Below, in pieces: positions 34,182 to 40,138 of a stretch of 40,138 nt of DNA; position 1 is the first letter of the stretch; the number at the start of each line of letters is the position of its first letter. This stretch comes from Planctomycetota bacterium (GTDB lineage Bacteria > Planctomycetota > Phycisphaerae > Tepidisphaerales > Tepidisphaeraceae): contig JBCDCH010000036.1 of NCBI GenBank assembly GCA_039182125.1, positions 1-40,138 on the forward strand, given 5' to 3'. Made by a program: the position numbers and the translations under genes. The notes beneath the pieces were generated by a model, which worked only from the letters and a program-made list of their open reading frames with translations, was not told where the DNA came from and ran no database searches.

Positions 34182-36113
34182 TCACTTGGTGCCGCCGAGC
34201 TGAAACTCGGGCGGCAACTCCTGCGGGTCGATGTCCTCGACCGGCAACTGCTCGACGGGCACGACATCAACCGACAACTCCGGAGCGGGGCCGACCTCGG
34301 GCATCGGCTGTCCAAGTTCATTATCGGTCGGTCGCAGCGCGCGACCGTCGGGAATCTCGGGGATCTCCACCCCTTCGTCTCGAGCCGACGGAATGGACTC
34401 GGCGTTCTGGATCAATGATTCGAGGCCGGGTAGTTCCTGGAGGCGGAAGGCGACCTGCCGGCCGGCCGTGTCGACGATGTCGCCCTTGTCGGCCATGTCG
34501 TTCACCAGCGCGACGACCTGACCGTAATCGAACTCGAAACGCGGCTCGCCGGGCACGGATTTGCCGCCCAGACGCGCGACGATGATCGGCATGTCAATGC
34601 TGCTCGAAACGCTCACCGGCCGACCGCCCGGACCGCTGCGCTGGAACATCCGTACACGCGAGGCGTCGGCGCCGTCGGTGCTGATCGTGAACGTGTTACC
34701 GAGCGATCCGAAGATCACCGGGCTACGCAGCTTGCTCGGCCGACCGAGCACGGCGATGCGCGGCTCACCGCGACGCGTCGCATAGATCACCGGCGGGCCG
34801 TCGGTCTGCACGATGTCGAGCAGGAACTTCCCTTCGATGTTCTGACGGAAGATGATCGGGTCGTCGTACTTGGCCAGCGCTTCGTACGCCGCGATGCGAA
34901 CCAGGGCACTCTCCGCGTCGAGCAGCTCTTTGAGCAGCAACTTCGTCTCGGGGGTTTCGGGGAGCTTGCCGAGCGTCTCGACGGCGGGCAGCTGGTACGG
35001 GTGAGACGAGTCGGCTCCCATGCGCAGCAAGACCTGTTGGCTGTAGCGATCGCCAAGGAATGCCGCGGCGCGAGCGGCGGCGTATTGCACGTCAGCGTTG
35101 TCGCCGTTGAGCAGCGGCTGCATCGCGGGTATCGCGGCCGGGCCGAGCGCTTCCCATGCGTAGGAGATGTTCGCGAGCGGCGCGTTGGGCTGCTCGGCGG
35201 CTTCGGCGAGTTCGAGCGCCTTGGCGGCGGCGAAGGTCTCGTTGGTCGTCGGGAACAGGTGCAGCACAATGCCCGCGAAGTGCGCCCAGTCATCGCTGTA
35301 CTTCTCCGGCACGTTGAGGAAAACCCGGCCTTCATCCTGCGCCGACGCGATGGACGTGTCCTGGAAATGACGATCGATTCGTTGCTCGATGAAGCGTGCC
35401 GTCCGTCGGCTGGGTTGGCGGACCTGCAACACGAGCGCCCGGGGCTGCTGGACGATACCGCCGTTGAGAATGACGCCGGTCCGCAACGCCGCGGTCTTGC
35501 GACTGTTGCGGGTGTCGTCCGCACCTTCGGCGGCGTACTCGGGATTGACGAAGATGTCTCCCTGTGCCGAGGCGAGGACGTTGACCTGCTCGCCAGGGTT
35601 GAACTGCGTCACGCGCTCGGCCTGGCGAAGGGTCGACTGATAGAGCGTGCCGCCGACGAGGCTGGTGGTCTGGTTGCCCGGCAGCGCCGAAACCTGAATG
35701 TCAAAGCGTTGGCCCTTCTGGGCACCCGGCGGGATGAAGCCGTCGACACGCACGATGGCCACGCGGCGGTCGGAGAGGATACGGGCCGGCGACACGCCGG
35801 CGTACGGGCCGTTCCGCGATCCGAAGCCACGACGGATAATCTCCTTTTCGATGTACTCGCGGACGGCGATGGGCGCGGTCGAATCGCCGGTGCCTTCGAG
35901 GTTCACCACGAGGCCGTAACCGCTGACCTGCAGGGCACCGGTGTTACGGAGATCGACCTGCTGGTAAACGATCCCCTGCAAGGATTCGGGCACCTCACGC
36001 AGGGGCAGCCGGGGATAGCGTTCATTGGGCGTGTCCGGCTGGACCGTCCGCGTACAACCGAGCATGGTCGCGGCAACCAACACAACGAATGAAATCAGTC
36101 TGATGGCGGGCAT
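34182..36113 (-). CDS. FlgI-like (flagellar P-ring protein domain) lipoprotein with HEAT-like region
   Basis: A 643-residue exported protein. The N-terminus is a lipoprotein-type signal (MPAIRLISFVVLVAATMLGC, atypical lipobox MLGC, Cys20). About residues 45-290 resemble FlgI: VSGYGLVVNLEGTGDS (63-78), a region like VRVDGFIPPGAQKGQRFDIQ and SLVGGTLYQSTLR. About 330-480 look like HEAT-type helical repeats (QYAAARAAAFLGDRYSQQVL, IAAYEALAKYD). A beta-rich part and an acidic Pro-rich tail follow. No flagellar rod, hook or ring genes are nearby, and FlgI itself is about 370 residues, so this may be a different envelope ring or scaffold. The frame also opens at ATG 36194, overlapping the nrdR stop (ATGA); 36113 is preferred because it exposes the signal peptide. 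Confidence 0.65.
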   Translation of the reverse strand: MPAIRLISFVVLVAATMLGCTRTVQPDTPNERYPRLPLREVPESLQGIVYQQVDLRNTGALQVSGYGLVVNLEGTGDSTAPIAVREYIEKEIIRRGFGSRNGPYAGVSPARILSDRRVAIVRVDGFIPPGAQKGQRFDIQVSALPGNQTTSLVGGTLYQSTLRQAERVTQFNPGEQVNVLASAQGDIFVNPEYAAEGADDTRNSRKTAALRTGVILNGGIVQQPRALVLQVRQPSRRTARFIEQRIDRHFQDTSIASAQDEGRVFLNVPEKYSDDWAHFAGIVLHLFPTTNETFAAAKALELAEAAEQPNAPLANISYAWEALGPAAIPAMQPLLNGDNADVQYAAARAAAFLGDRYSQQVLLRMGADSSHPYQLPAVETLGKLPETPETKLLLKELLDAESALVRIAAYEALAKYDDPIIFRQNIEGKFLLDIVQTDGPPVIYATRRGEPRIAVLGRPSKLRSPVIFGSLGNTFTISTDGADASRVRMFQRSGPGGRPVSVSSSIDMPIIVARLGGKSVPGEPRFEFDYGQVVALVNDMADKGDIVDTAGRQVAFRLQELPGLESLIQNAESIPSARDEGVEIPEIPDGRALRPTDNELGQPMPEVGPAPELSVDVVPVEQLPVEDIDPQELPPEFQLGGTK

Positions 36114-36190
36114 TGTCGAAAGGGTCAAACCGATAGCGTAGCGAAATCCGACGCCGACAGGGGACGCAGAGGGCGAACGAACGGAATAGG

Positions 36191-36805
36191 TCATGCCGGC
36201 TTGGACGTACGACGGGCCCGGCGGGTTCGCCGACGATCCACCGCCGGGGCCGAATCGTCGCCCGCATCGGCGGTCTTCGCCTTTCGCGGATTGGCCCGTC
36301 CCTCGCTAAAAAGGTGCGTCTGGTCGGGATCGTCGTCGAGGTCCGGGGCGTCGATCACGGCGCGCGTTTCGTCGATGAACTCCTCGGCCGTCTGGAACTT
36401 CTTGTACACGCTGGCGAAGCGGACGTAAGCAACCTTGCTGATCCGGCCGAGCTTGTCGCCGACGCGGTTGCCGATGAACTCGGTCGGCACTTCGCGCTCG
36501 AAATTTCGCAGGGCTTCGTCCTCGACTTCATCGGCGATGCGGTCGAACTCGGAAGGGGCGATGTCGAGTTTGAAGGCGGCACGCTCGATCCCGGCGATGA
36601 TCTTCCGGCGATCCCAAGGCTGCTTGTCACCGCCGTTCTTCACGACGGACAGTTTCGGGGCCTCGTCGATCCGCTCGTAGGTCGTGAACCGCTTGGAGCA
36701 TTGCACGCACTGCCGGCGGCGACGGATCGCACGGCCGTTCTCGCAAGTGCGGGAGTCGATCACCTTCAGCCGGTCTTTCTCCGCGTCACAAAAGGGACAG
36801 TGCAT
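36191..36805 (-). CDS. nrdR: Transcriptional repressor NrdR with C-terminal extension
   Basis: NrdR is a zinc-finger/ATP-cone repressor that senses ATP/dATP and represses ribonucleotide reductase genes. Here the zinc ribbon uses Cys3, Cys6, Cys33 and Cys36 (MHCPFC...CVQC), followed by the ATP-cone (about 47-137: VVKNGGDKQPWDRRKIIAGI, VAYVRFASVYKKF). The protein is 204 residues, about 50 longer than usual; the extra tail (from about 152) is acidic then strongly basic (RRRTRRARRTSKPA). No NrdR box or nrd gene was found in the window. The stop overlaps an upstream start (ATG 36194) of the next gene. Confidence 0.93.
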   Translation of the reverse strand: MHCPFCDAEKDRLKVIDSRTCENGRAIRRRRQCVQCSKRFTTYERIDEAPKLSVVKNGGDKQPWDRRKIIAGIERAAFKLDIAPSEFDRIADEVEDEALRNFEREVPTEFIGNRVGDKLGRISKVAYVRFASVYKKFQTAEEFIDETRAVIDAPDLDDDPDQTHLFSEGRANPRKAKTADAGDDSAPAVDRRRTRRARRTSKPA

Positions 36806-36871
36806 GGCACGGATAGGGTATGCCCGGCCGTGACATGCACAAGGGAAAGTGCAAATCGTTTGCGGCGAGGA

Positions 36872-37450
36872 TCAATCACGATCTTCGTCGGGCGTATCCG
36901 TCTTCGCGACGTGATCGGCACCGCCGCCCTGCTGCTCCAACTCGGCAAAATCCCCACGGAGAGCCTTCAGGGCGTACTTCTCCTGTTTAATTTCGTCATT
37001 GGTGCGAAATCCTGCCCGGCGGAAGAAAGCGAGCCCCGGCGGCTTCTGATGCCCGATCCCCTTGAACTGCATAAACCCGACCGCCAACGGCAACGCGCCC
37101 CACAACCGGCCCCTGGTCTTGCTCATCAACGCACCAAGGGCACCCACGCCGAGCAACGTGGCTTGGAAGACGTCCTCGGCCGACCACTCTTCGTCGAGTT
37201 CGCGTAGGCGTTGCTCAATCTGGTCGGGATGCGCGGCGTGGTAAGCCATGGACATCTCGAACCGCCTGCGAAACTCACCGCTGGCGACGCTAGCCGCCTT
37301 GTACTCGGCATGCTTGAGCCGATCGACCACGTCGGCGTACCGCTCGCTCAACTTCCACTTACGGTTGAAATCGCGAGCGGCTTGCCCGGCATCGGCGGCC
37401 TTGATCTTGGCGTCCTGCCACGTTTCCTTGGCTCGGTCAGTCACGTTCAT
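36872..37450 (-). CDS. Hypothetical protein with mid-region hydrophobic stretch
   Basis: A 192-residue protein of unknown family. Residues 1-90 are charged and helical (MNVTDRAKETWQDAKIKAAD, HAEYKAASVASGEFRRRFEM). A moderately hydrophobic stretch follows (VFQATLLGVGALGALMS, about 103-119, then LWGALPLAVGFMQF), which may form one or two membrane helices. The C-terminal part is charged (FRRAGFRTNDEIKQEKYALK). No motif was recognised and no function is assigned. It starts at ATG 37450, 46 nt from the divergent SUFU gene, and lies 66 nt upstream of nrdR on the same strand. Confidence 0.6.
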   Translation of the reverse strand: MNVTDRAKETWQDAKIKAADAGQAARDFNRKWKLSERYADVVDRLKHAEYKAASVASGEFRRRFEMSMAYHAAHPDQIEQRLRELDEEWSAEDVFQATLLGVGALGALMSKTRGRLWGALPLAVGFMQFKGIGHQKPPGLAFFRRAGFRTNDEIKQEKYALKALRGDFAELEQQGGGADHVAKTDTPDEDRD

Positions 37451-37496
37451 GGCGTTCTTGCCGCGAAATCGGTGCCAATGCGTTAGCCTGCCTGGC

Positions 37497-38330
37497 ATGA
37501 ACGACGAGCCCATCGACCCAAACTCCGATGAGCCGACGCCACGAAAGCAGCCGCTCGAAGACATCCTGCCGCCGGAGAAAAACCCGGACGGATCCACGGT
37601 CTACCGCCACGAGCCGCGTCAGCGGGACTTCGAACTCGCGGTGGGCGATCACATGCTCATCGAAGCCGTCGAGAAACACCTGACTGACTACTTGGGCGAG
37701 TCGAACGGCGTGTTCCACGAGATTGTCTCGGACCTGGTGCATCTGGACTTGCACATGTTCCCGCCGAACGACGAGCGGCCATTTTGGTACGTCGTGACGA
37801 CCGGCATGGCGGAGCGACCGATGCAGACGCCGGAGGGCGTGGAGAACATGGAGTTCGCAGAGTTGGCCGTCGCCCTGCCGGCGGACTGGCCCATGGACAA
37901 GTTCGGGGCGGGCGTGGACGTGCCGGAGGACGAGCAGGAAGCGGCGTACTGGCCGCTGAAATGGCTGAAGTTCATGGCCCGTCTTCCGCACGAGTACGAA
38001 ACCTGGCTTGGCGCGGGCCACACCGTGCCCAACGGCGATCCGCCCGAACCGTTGCACGAGAGCACCGCACTCATTGGGTCGGTCTGCCTGCCGCCCCTGT
38101 TCGTTGGTGGCGATGGCTTCGGCACCGTGCAGGTCGGCGACCGAACGGTTCATCTCTACCAACTGCTACTGCTTCACGCCGACGAGATGCAGTACAAACT
38201 CGACCACGGACTCGACGCATTGCTCGACCGGCTGGAAGAGGCGAAAGTGCTGCCGATCGTCGATCCCCAGCGTCCGAGTTGCGTCGCCGGGAGTTCCAAA
38301 CCGGCCAAGCCGTGGTGGAAACTCTGGTAA
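37497..38330 (+). CDS. Suppressor of fused (SUFU) domain protein
   Basis: A 277-residue protein whose central part (about 50-240) resembles the SUFU domain: WYVVTTGMAERPMQTPEG, FAELAVALPADWPM, AYWPLKWLKFMARLPHEYET, then TALIGSVCLPPLF and VHLYQLLLLHADEMQYKL. In animals SUFU binds GLI proteins; in bacteria the domain occurs widely, often as polymorphic-toxin immunity proteins or stand-alone proteins of unknown role. No toxin gene was recognised nearby. ATG 37497 is used. It ends 2 nt before the stop of the convergent HIT gene. Confidence 0.75.
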   Translation: MNDEPIDPNSDEPTPRKQPLEDILPPEKNPDGSTVYRHEPRQRDFELAVGDHMLIEAVEKHLTDYLGESNGVFHEIVSDLVHLDLHMFPPNDERPFWYVVTTGMAERPMQTPEGVENMEFAELAVALPADWPMDKFGAGVDVPEDEQEAAYWPLKWLKFMARLPHEYETWLGAGHTVPNGDPPEPLHESTALIGSVCLPPLFVGGDGFGTVQVGDRTVHLYQLLLLHADEMQYKLDHGLDALLDRLEEAKVLPIVDPQRPSCVAGSSKPAKPWWKLW

Positions 38331-38332
38331 GT

Positions 38333-38758
38333 TCACGGCCGCAGAGCCGTACGGATCGCTTCGATCAATGGGCGGTCACGGTCGGCATCGAACGGGCGTT
38401 CCTCGGGGTTTGAGAACGGCGGTTTGGTGCGGTAGGCATCGGGCTCGCTAGCATGCCGCGGAACGACGTGGGCGTGAAGCTCTGGTTCAAGGTTGCCGAA
38501 GATCGCGTAGTTGATCCGCAGTGCTCCGGTCACCTCCAACACCGCATCGCCAAGTCGGACCATGTCAGCAAGAAACGCCGTGCGGGTCGGCTCGGCGAGA
38601 TCGTTCAGCGTCGGCACCACGGGGTCGGGCAAGAGCAGGCACCAACCGGGGAAGTTCTGTTCATCGCCCAGCACCGCCCAGCCGGTGGACATCCGGGCGA
38701 GAACGGTCGGGTTGGCACCGTCGTTGGCGGCGGCGACGCGATCGGCGATGAGCCCCAT
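38333..38758 (-). CDS. HIT-like protein with two-histidine motif
   Basis: A 141-residue protein of the wider HIT superfamily. The motif is ELHAHVVPRH, with His95 and His97 but Val99 in place of the third His of the classic triad; this is common in HIT-like members with a HxHVxPR pattern. The central LLLPDPVVPTLNDL matches the HIT strand. It likely acts on nucleotide phosphates, but the reaction is not certain. ATG 38758 shares one base with the lexA stop (TGATG), so it is translated with lexA. The other HIT protein in the window keeps all three His. Confidence 0.8.
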   Translation of the reverse strand: MGLIADRVAAANDGANPTVLARMSTGWAVLGDEQNFPGWCLLLPDPVVPTLNDLAEPTRTAFLADMVRLGDAVLEVTGALRINYAIFGNLEPELHAHVVPRHASEPDAYRTKPPFSNPEERPFDADRDRPLIEAIRTALRP

Positions 38759-39369
38759 CAGTAACTCCGCAAGACGCCAATCACGACGCCCTGAATGCGA
38801 CAATCGTCAGCGGGGACGATGCGGGGCTCCATGGTGCTGTTGGCGGGTTGGAGTCGGACCTTGCCGCCGGGCTCCTTGTAGAACCGCTTGAGCGTGGCCT
38901 CGCCGCTGGTCAGCAGCGCGACGACCTGCTCGCCGTTGCGGGCGGTCTCGCGGCGTTCGATCACGACGTAGTCGCCGTCGCAGAGGTGGTCCTCGATCAT
39001 CGAGTCGCCGCGAACGCGAAGCACGAAAACGCCCTGGCGACTGGAGAAGAGCTGCTCGAGATCGAGCTCCTCGCGGTTTTCGACGGCCTCGATCGGCGAG
39101 CCGGCCGCGATGTTGCCCAGCAGCGGCAACTTGGTCGGGCGATTCTCGTCAGGGAGCTTTTCGTCGGTGCAGATCTCCAGCGAGCGGGCTTTGTGCTTGT
39201 CGCGGGAAAGAATGCCCTTGCGTTCGAGGGCACCGACGTGCTCGAAGATGGTGACCTTGGAGGTACCGAGTTGGTCGGCGAGCTCCTGCATGGTCGGGGC
39301 GTAGCCGTGGATGTGGCGGTAGTTGCGGATCGCCGAGAGAACGTCGAGCTGGCGCGGGGTGAGGTTCAT
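38758..39369 (-). CDS. lexA: SOS repressor LexA
   Basis: LexA represses DNA-damage genes and self-cleaves when RecA filaments form. The 203-residue protein has an N-terminal winged helix (PTMQELADQLGTSKVTIFEH, 25-44), the cleavage site Ala89-Gly90 (NIAAGSP), catalytic Ser123 (RGDSM) and Lys161 (GEATLKRF). The recognition helix SKVTIFEHVGALERKG differs from the usual bacterial sequence, so the SOS box here may differ too. It is the middle gene of an operon: its ATG overlaps the stop of the 94-residue gene (ATGA), and its stop overlaps the HIT-like start. A palindrome at 39691-39701 upstream is a candidate operator. Confidence 0.95.
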   Translation of the reverse strand: MNLTPRQLDVLSAIRNYRHIHGYAPTMQELADQLGTSKVTIFEHVGALERKGILSRDKHKARSLEICTDEKLPDENRPTKLPLLGNIAAGSPIEAVENREELDLEQLFSSRQGVFVLRVRGDSMIEDHLCDGDYVVIERRETARNGEQVVALLTSGEATLKRFYKEPGGKVRLQPANSTMEPRIVPADDCRIQGVVIGVLRSY

Positions 39370-39650
39370 GGGTTTGGCTGTTGAGGGTCAGATTCGGCGG
39401 CGAGTTGGTCGTGGAGCCCGGTGAGAAGTGCGGTCACCTCGGCCGGCTCAAGCACCGTCGGCGGCTCGTCGAGTACCCCCGGCCCGACGGCCGCCCGGCG
39501 ATGAATGTCCAACTCGACCCGCGCTTGTCTTCGTAACCGCTCGGCGGCGATCACCTCCGGGGCGAACAGCGGTGCGTCGACCGCCATCGGTTTGCGAGGC
39601 CTGCGTCGGCGGCGTTTGGTGAAGTTCGACAAGGCGTTGAGTTGGGGCAT
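39366..39650 (-). CDS. Small hypothetical protein, first gene of the lexA operon
   Basis: A 94-residue protein: basic N-terminus (MPQLNALSNFTKRRRRRPRK), then a mostly helical, charged middle (APEVIAAERLRRQARVELDI) and an acidic end. It has no recognised domain. Support comes from its ATGA overlap with lexA and a GGA-type ribosome site upstream of ATG 39650 (AAAGGA, 8 nt before it). It may bind nucleic acid or simply couple lexA translation. Confidence is moderate because short frames are common in GC-rich DNA. Confidence 0.5.
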   Translation of the reverse strand: MPQLNALSNFTKRRRRRPRKPMAVDAPLFAPEVIAAERLRRQARVELDIHRRAAVGPGVLDEPPTVLEPAEVTALLTGLHDQLAAESDPQQPNP

Positions 39651-39690
39651 CGCGGCATCCTTTCCGCCGCACCGACCACGTTTGGCCGGT

Positions 39691-39701
39691 GTTCCCCGAA
39701 C
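39691..39701. promoter_or_regulatory. Candidate LexA operator palindrome
   Basis: GTTCCCCGAAC is GTTC-N3-GAAC, about 40 nt upstream of the lexA operon start and close to the start region of the divergent YjfB-like gene. Several bacteria have LexA sites built of GTTC/GAAC half-sites with other spacings. Autoregulation is usual for LexA, but this site's spacing is not a known consensus, so it is tentative. Confidence 0.3.
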
Positions 39702-39708
39702 GGTAAAC

Positions 39709-39737
39709 TAAAGCCCTAACACCGTGCAAGCCGATTC
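39709..39737 (+). promoter_or_regulatory. Weak sigma-28-like promoter upstream of the YjfB-like gene
   Basis: TAAA (39709-39712) is followed 17 nt later by GCCGATTC (39730-39737). The FliA consensus is TAAA(GTTT)-N11-GCCGATAA, with 15 nt between TAAA and GCCGAT, so the spacing is 2 nt long and the -10 matches 6 of 8. It would fit a motility gene, but chance is quite possible. Confidence 0.25.
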
Positions 39738-39784
39738 TTCGAATTTTTCTTCCATAGCTCTCGTGGGTATCCGATATCTCTCAC

Positions 39785-39979
39785 ATGGACATTGCCAGCG
39801 GCATGCTCAATCTCAATCGGGTCGACGTGATGGCGAAGGTTCAGTTCGCCGCGGCGCGGAAAGTTCTCGACGTGCAGAAGCAAACCGGCGACACGGCGAT
39901 CAAGCTGCTCAACGCCGCGACCGACGGGCTGAATGCGGCCGCGACGGGGTTGGGGAAGACGATTGACGTGCGGGCTTGA
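39785..39979 (+). CDS. YjfB-like putative motility protein
   Basis: A 64-residue protein starting MDIASGMLNLNRVDVMAKVQ, then FAAARKVLDVQKQTGDTAIKLLNAATDG. This matches the YjfB_motility pattern (MDIAxxSMxLxxxxxxxxVxxAVxKKxLDxQxxxxxxLLxxL), a small family of putative motility proteins often under flagellar control. It is divergent from the lexA operon. No strong ribosome site precedes ATG 39785. Only this one motility-type gene is present apart from the FlgI-like lipoprotein at 34182-36113. Confidence 0.55.
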   Translation: MDIASGMLNLNRVDVMAKVQFAAARKVLDVQKQTGDTAIKLLNAATDGLNAAATGLGKTIDVRA

Positions 39980-39984
39980 GGGGA

Positions 39985-40004
39985 CCCACGGCTGAAGTCG
40001 TGGG
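39985..40004. repeat. Palindromic hairpin just after the YjfB-like gene
   Basis: CCCACG (39985-39990) pairs with CGTGGG (39999-40004) around an 8-nt loop, and the whole 20-mer is nearly its own reverse complement (ACTTCAGC core). A half copy, GTCGTGGGCGCTGA, lies at about 40104. No T run follows, so it is more like a dispersed palindromic repeat. Confidence 0.5.
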
Positions 40005-40042
40005 CATTGATGGGTGAAACAAAGGCGGCGGGCGTTGGGTTG

Positions 40043-40063
40043 AACCCCCCCCCGCGGGGTTTT
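40043..40063 (+). terminator. Possible weak terminator with C9 tract
   Basis: A run of nine C (40045-40053) followed by GCGGGG and TTTT (40060-40063) can form ACCCC/GGGGT with a short loop. It would end the YjfB-like transcript. The homopolymer run also makes this spot error-prone in sequencing. Confidence 0.3.
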
Positions 40064-40138
40064 GTCGGTGGGGTGTAAGACGGAGTAGGTTAACCACCCC
40101 AAGGTCGTGGGCGCTGAATTTCCGGTTTCGGCCAAACC

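Noticed and set aside
39716-40135. A 139-codon minus-strand frame at the right edge
   Set aside because: It runs antisense through the YjfB-like gene and the palindromic repeats, and it has no domain.

Overview
The window is GC-rich, densely coded bacterial DNA. Gene content and style point to Planctomycetota, probably a Phycisphaerae-like lineage. The signs are an ECF-type sigma factor next to a membrane-anchored Ser/Thr kinase of the planctomycete type, a large exported protein with an N-terminal MEPRKLLA motif (LEPR-XLL type), a fused aroD-aroE gene, and few strong Shine-Dalgarno sites. The assignment is inference from gene families; no rRNA or other phylogenetic marker was compared.

Layout. 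1-398 (minus): 5' part of an L-lactate permease gene, cut by the window edge. 445-4183 (plus): compact nnrE-pdxJ-dapA-aroDE run with two 4-nt GTGA overlaps. 4171-6500 (minus): yjbQ-like gene, cysS and ispF. 6525-11973 (plus): sigma factor, kinase/TPR protein and LEPR-XLL surface protein, with a large inverted repeat between sigma factor and kinase. 12077-13057 (plus): exported thioredoxin-fold protein, tail-to-tail with a minus-strand run of cold-shock protein, histidine kinase, sigma-54 response regulator and membrane-anchored archaemetzincin (16678 down to 13038). 17068-17829 (minus): alpha/beta hydrolase. 17945-24736 (plus): lipoprotein, 1315-residue AsmA/TamB-like protein, mutL and an acetyltransferase. 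24726-25475 (minus): four-repeat 'homing endonuclease-associated' type protein. 25567-26993 (plus): truB-plsC, followed by a 413-nt spacer that ends in a strong terminator and may encode a small RNA. 27407-27748 (minus): HIT protein. 27783-29386 (plus): MacB/FtsX-type permease and a 65-residue membrane protein. 29361-37450 (minus): PhoD-like phosphatase, SMC, a FlgI-like lipoprotein, nrdR and an unknown gene. 37497-38330 (plus): SUFU-domain protein. 38333-39650 (minus): small protein, lexA and a second HIT protein in an overlapping operon. 39785-39979 (plus): YjfB-like putative motility protein.

Most of the window is housekeeping: vitamin B6, lysine/peptidoglycan, shikimate, isoprenoid and phospholipid synthesis, tRNA charging and modification, mismatch repair, chromosome condensation, SOS control and NAD(P)H repair. 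Genes are packed so tightly that five convergent pairs overlap or nearly touch. That makes the long plsC/HIT spacer and the palindromic elements in other gaps stand out. The most interesting items are the candidate small RNA at about 27234-27365, the palindrome family around the sigma/kinase junction, the FlgI-domain lipoprotein, the repeat-only 'HNH-repeat' protein, and the YjfB-like gene beside lexA.
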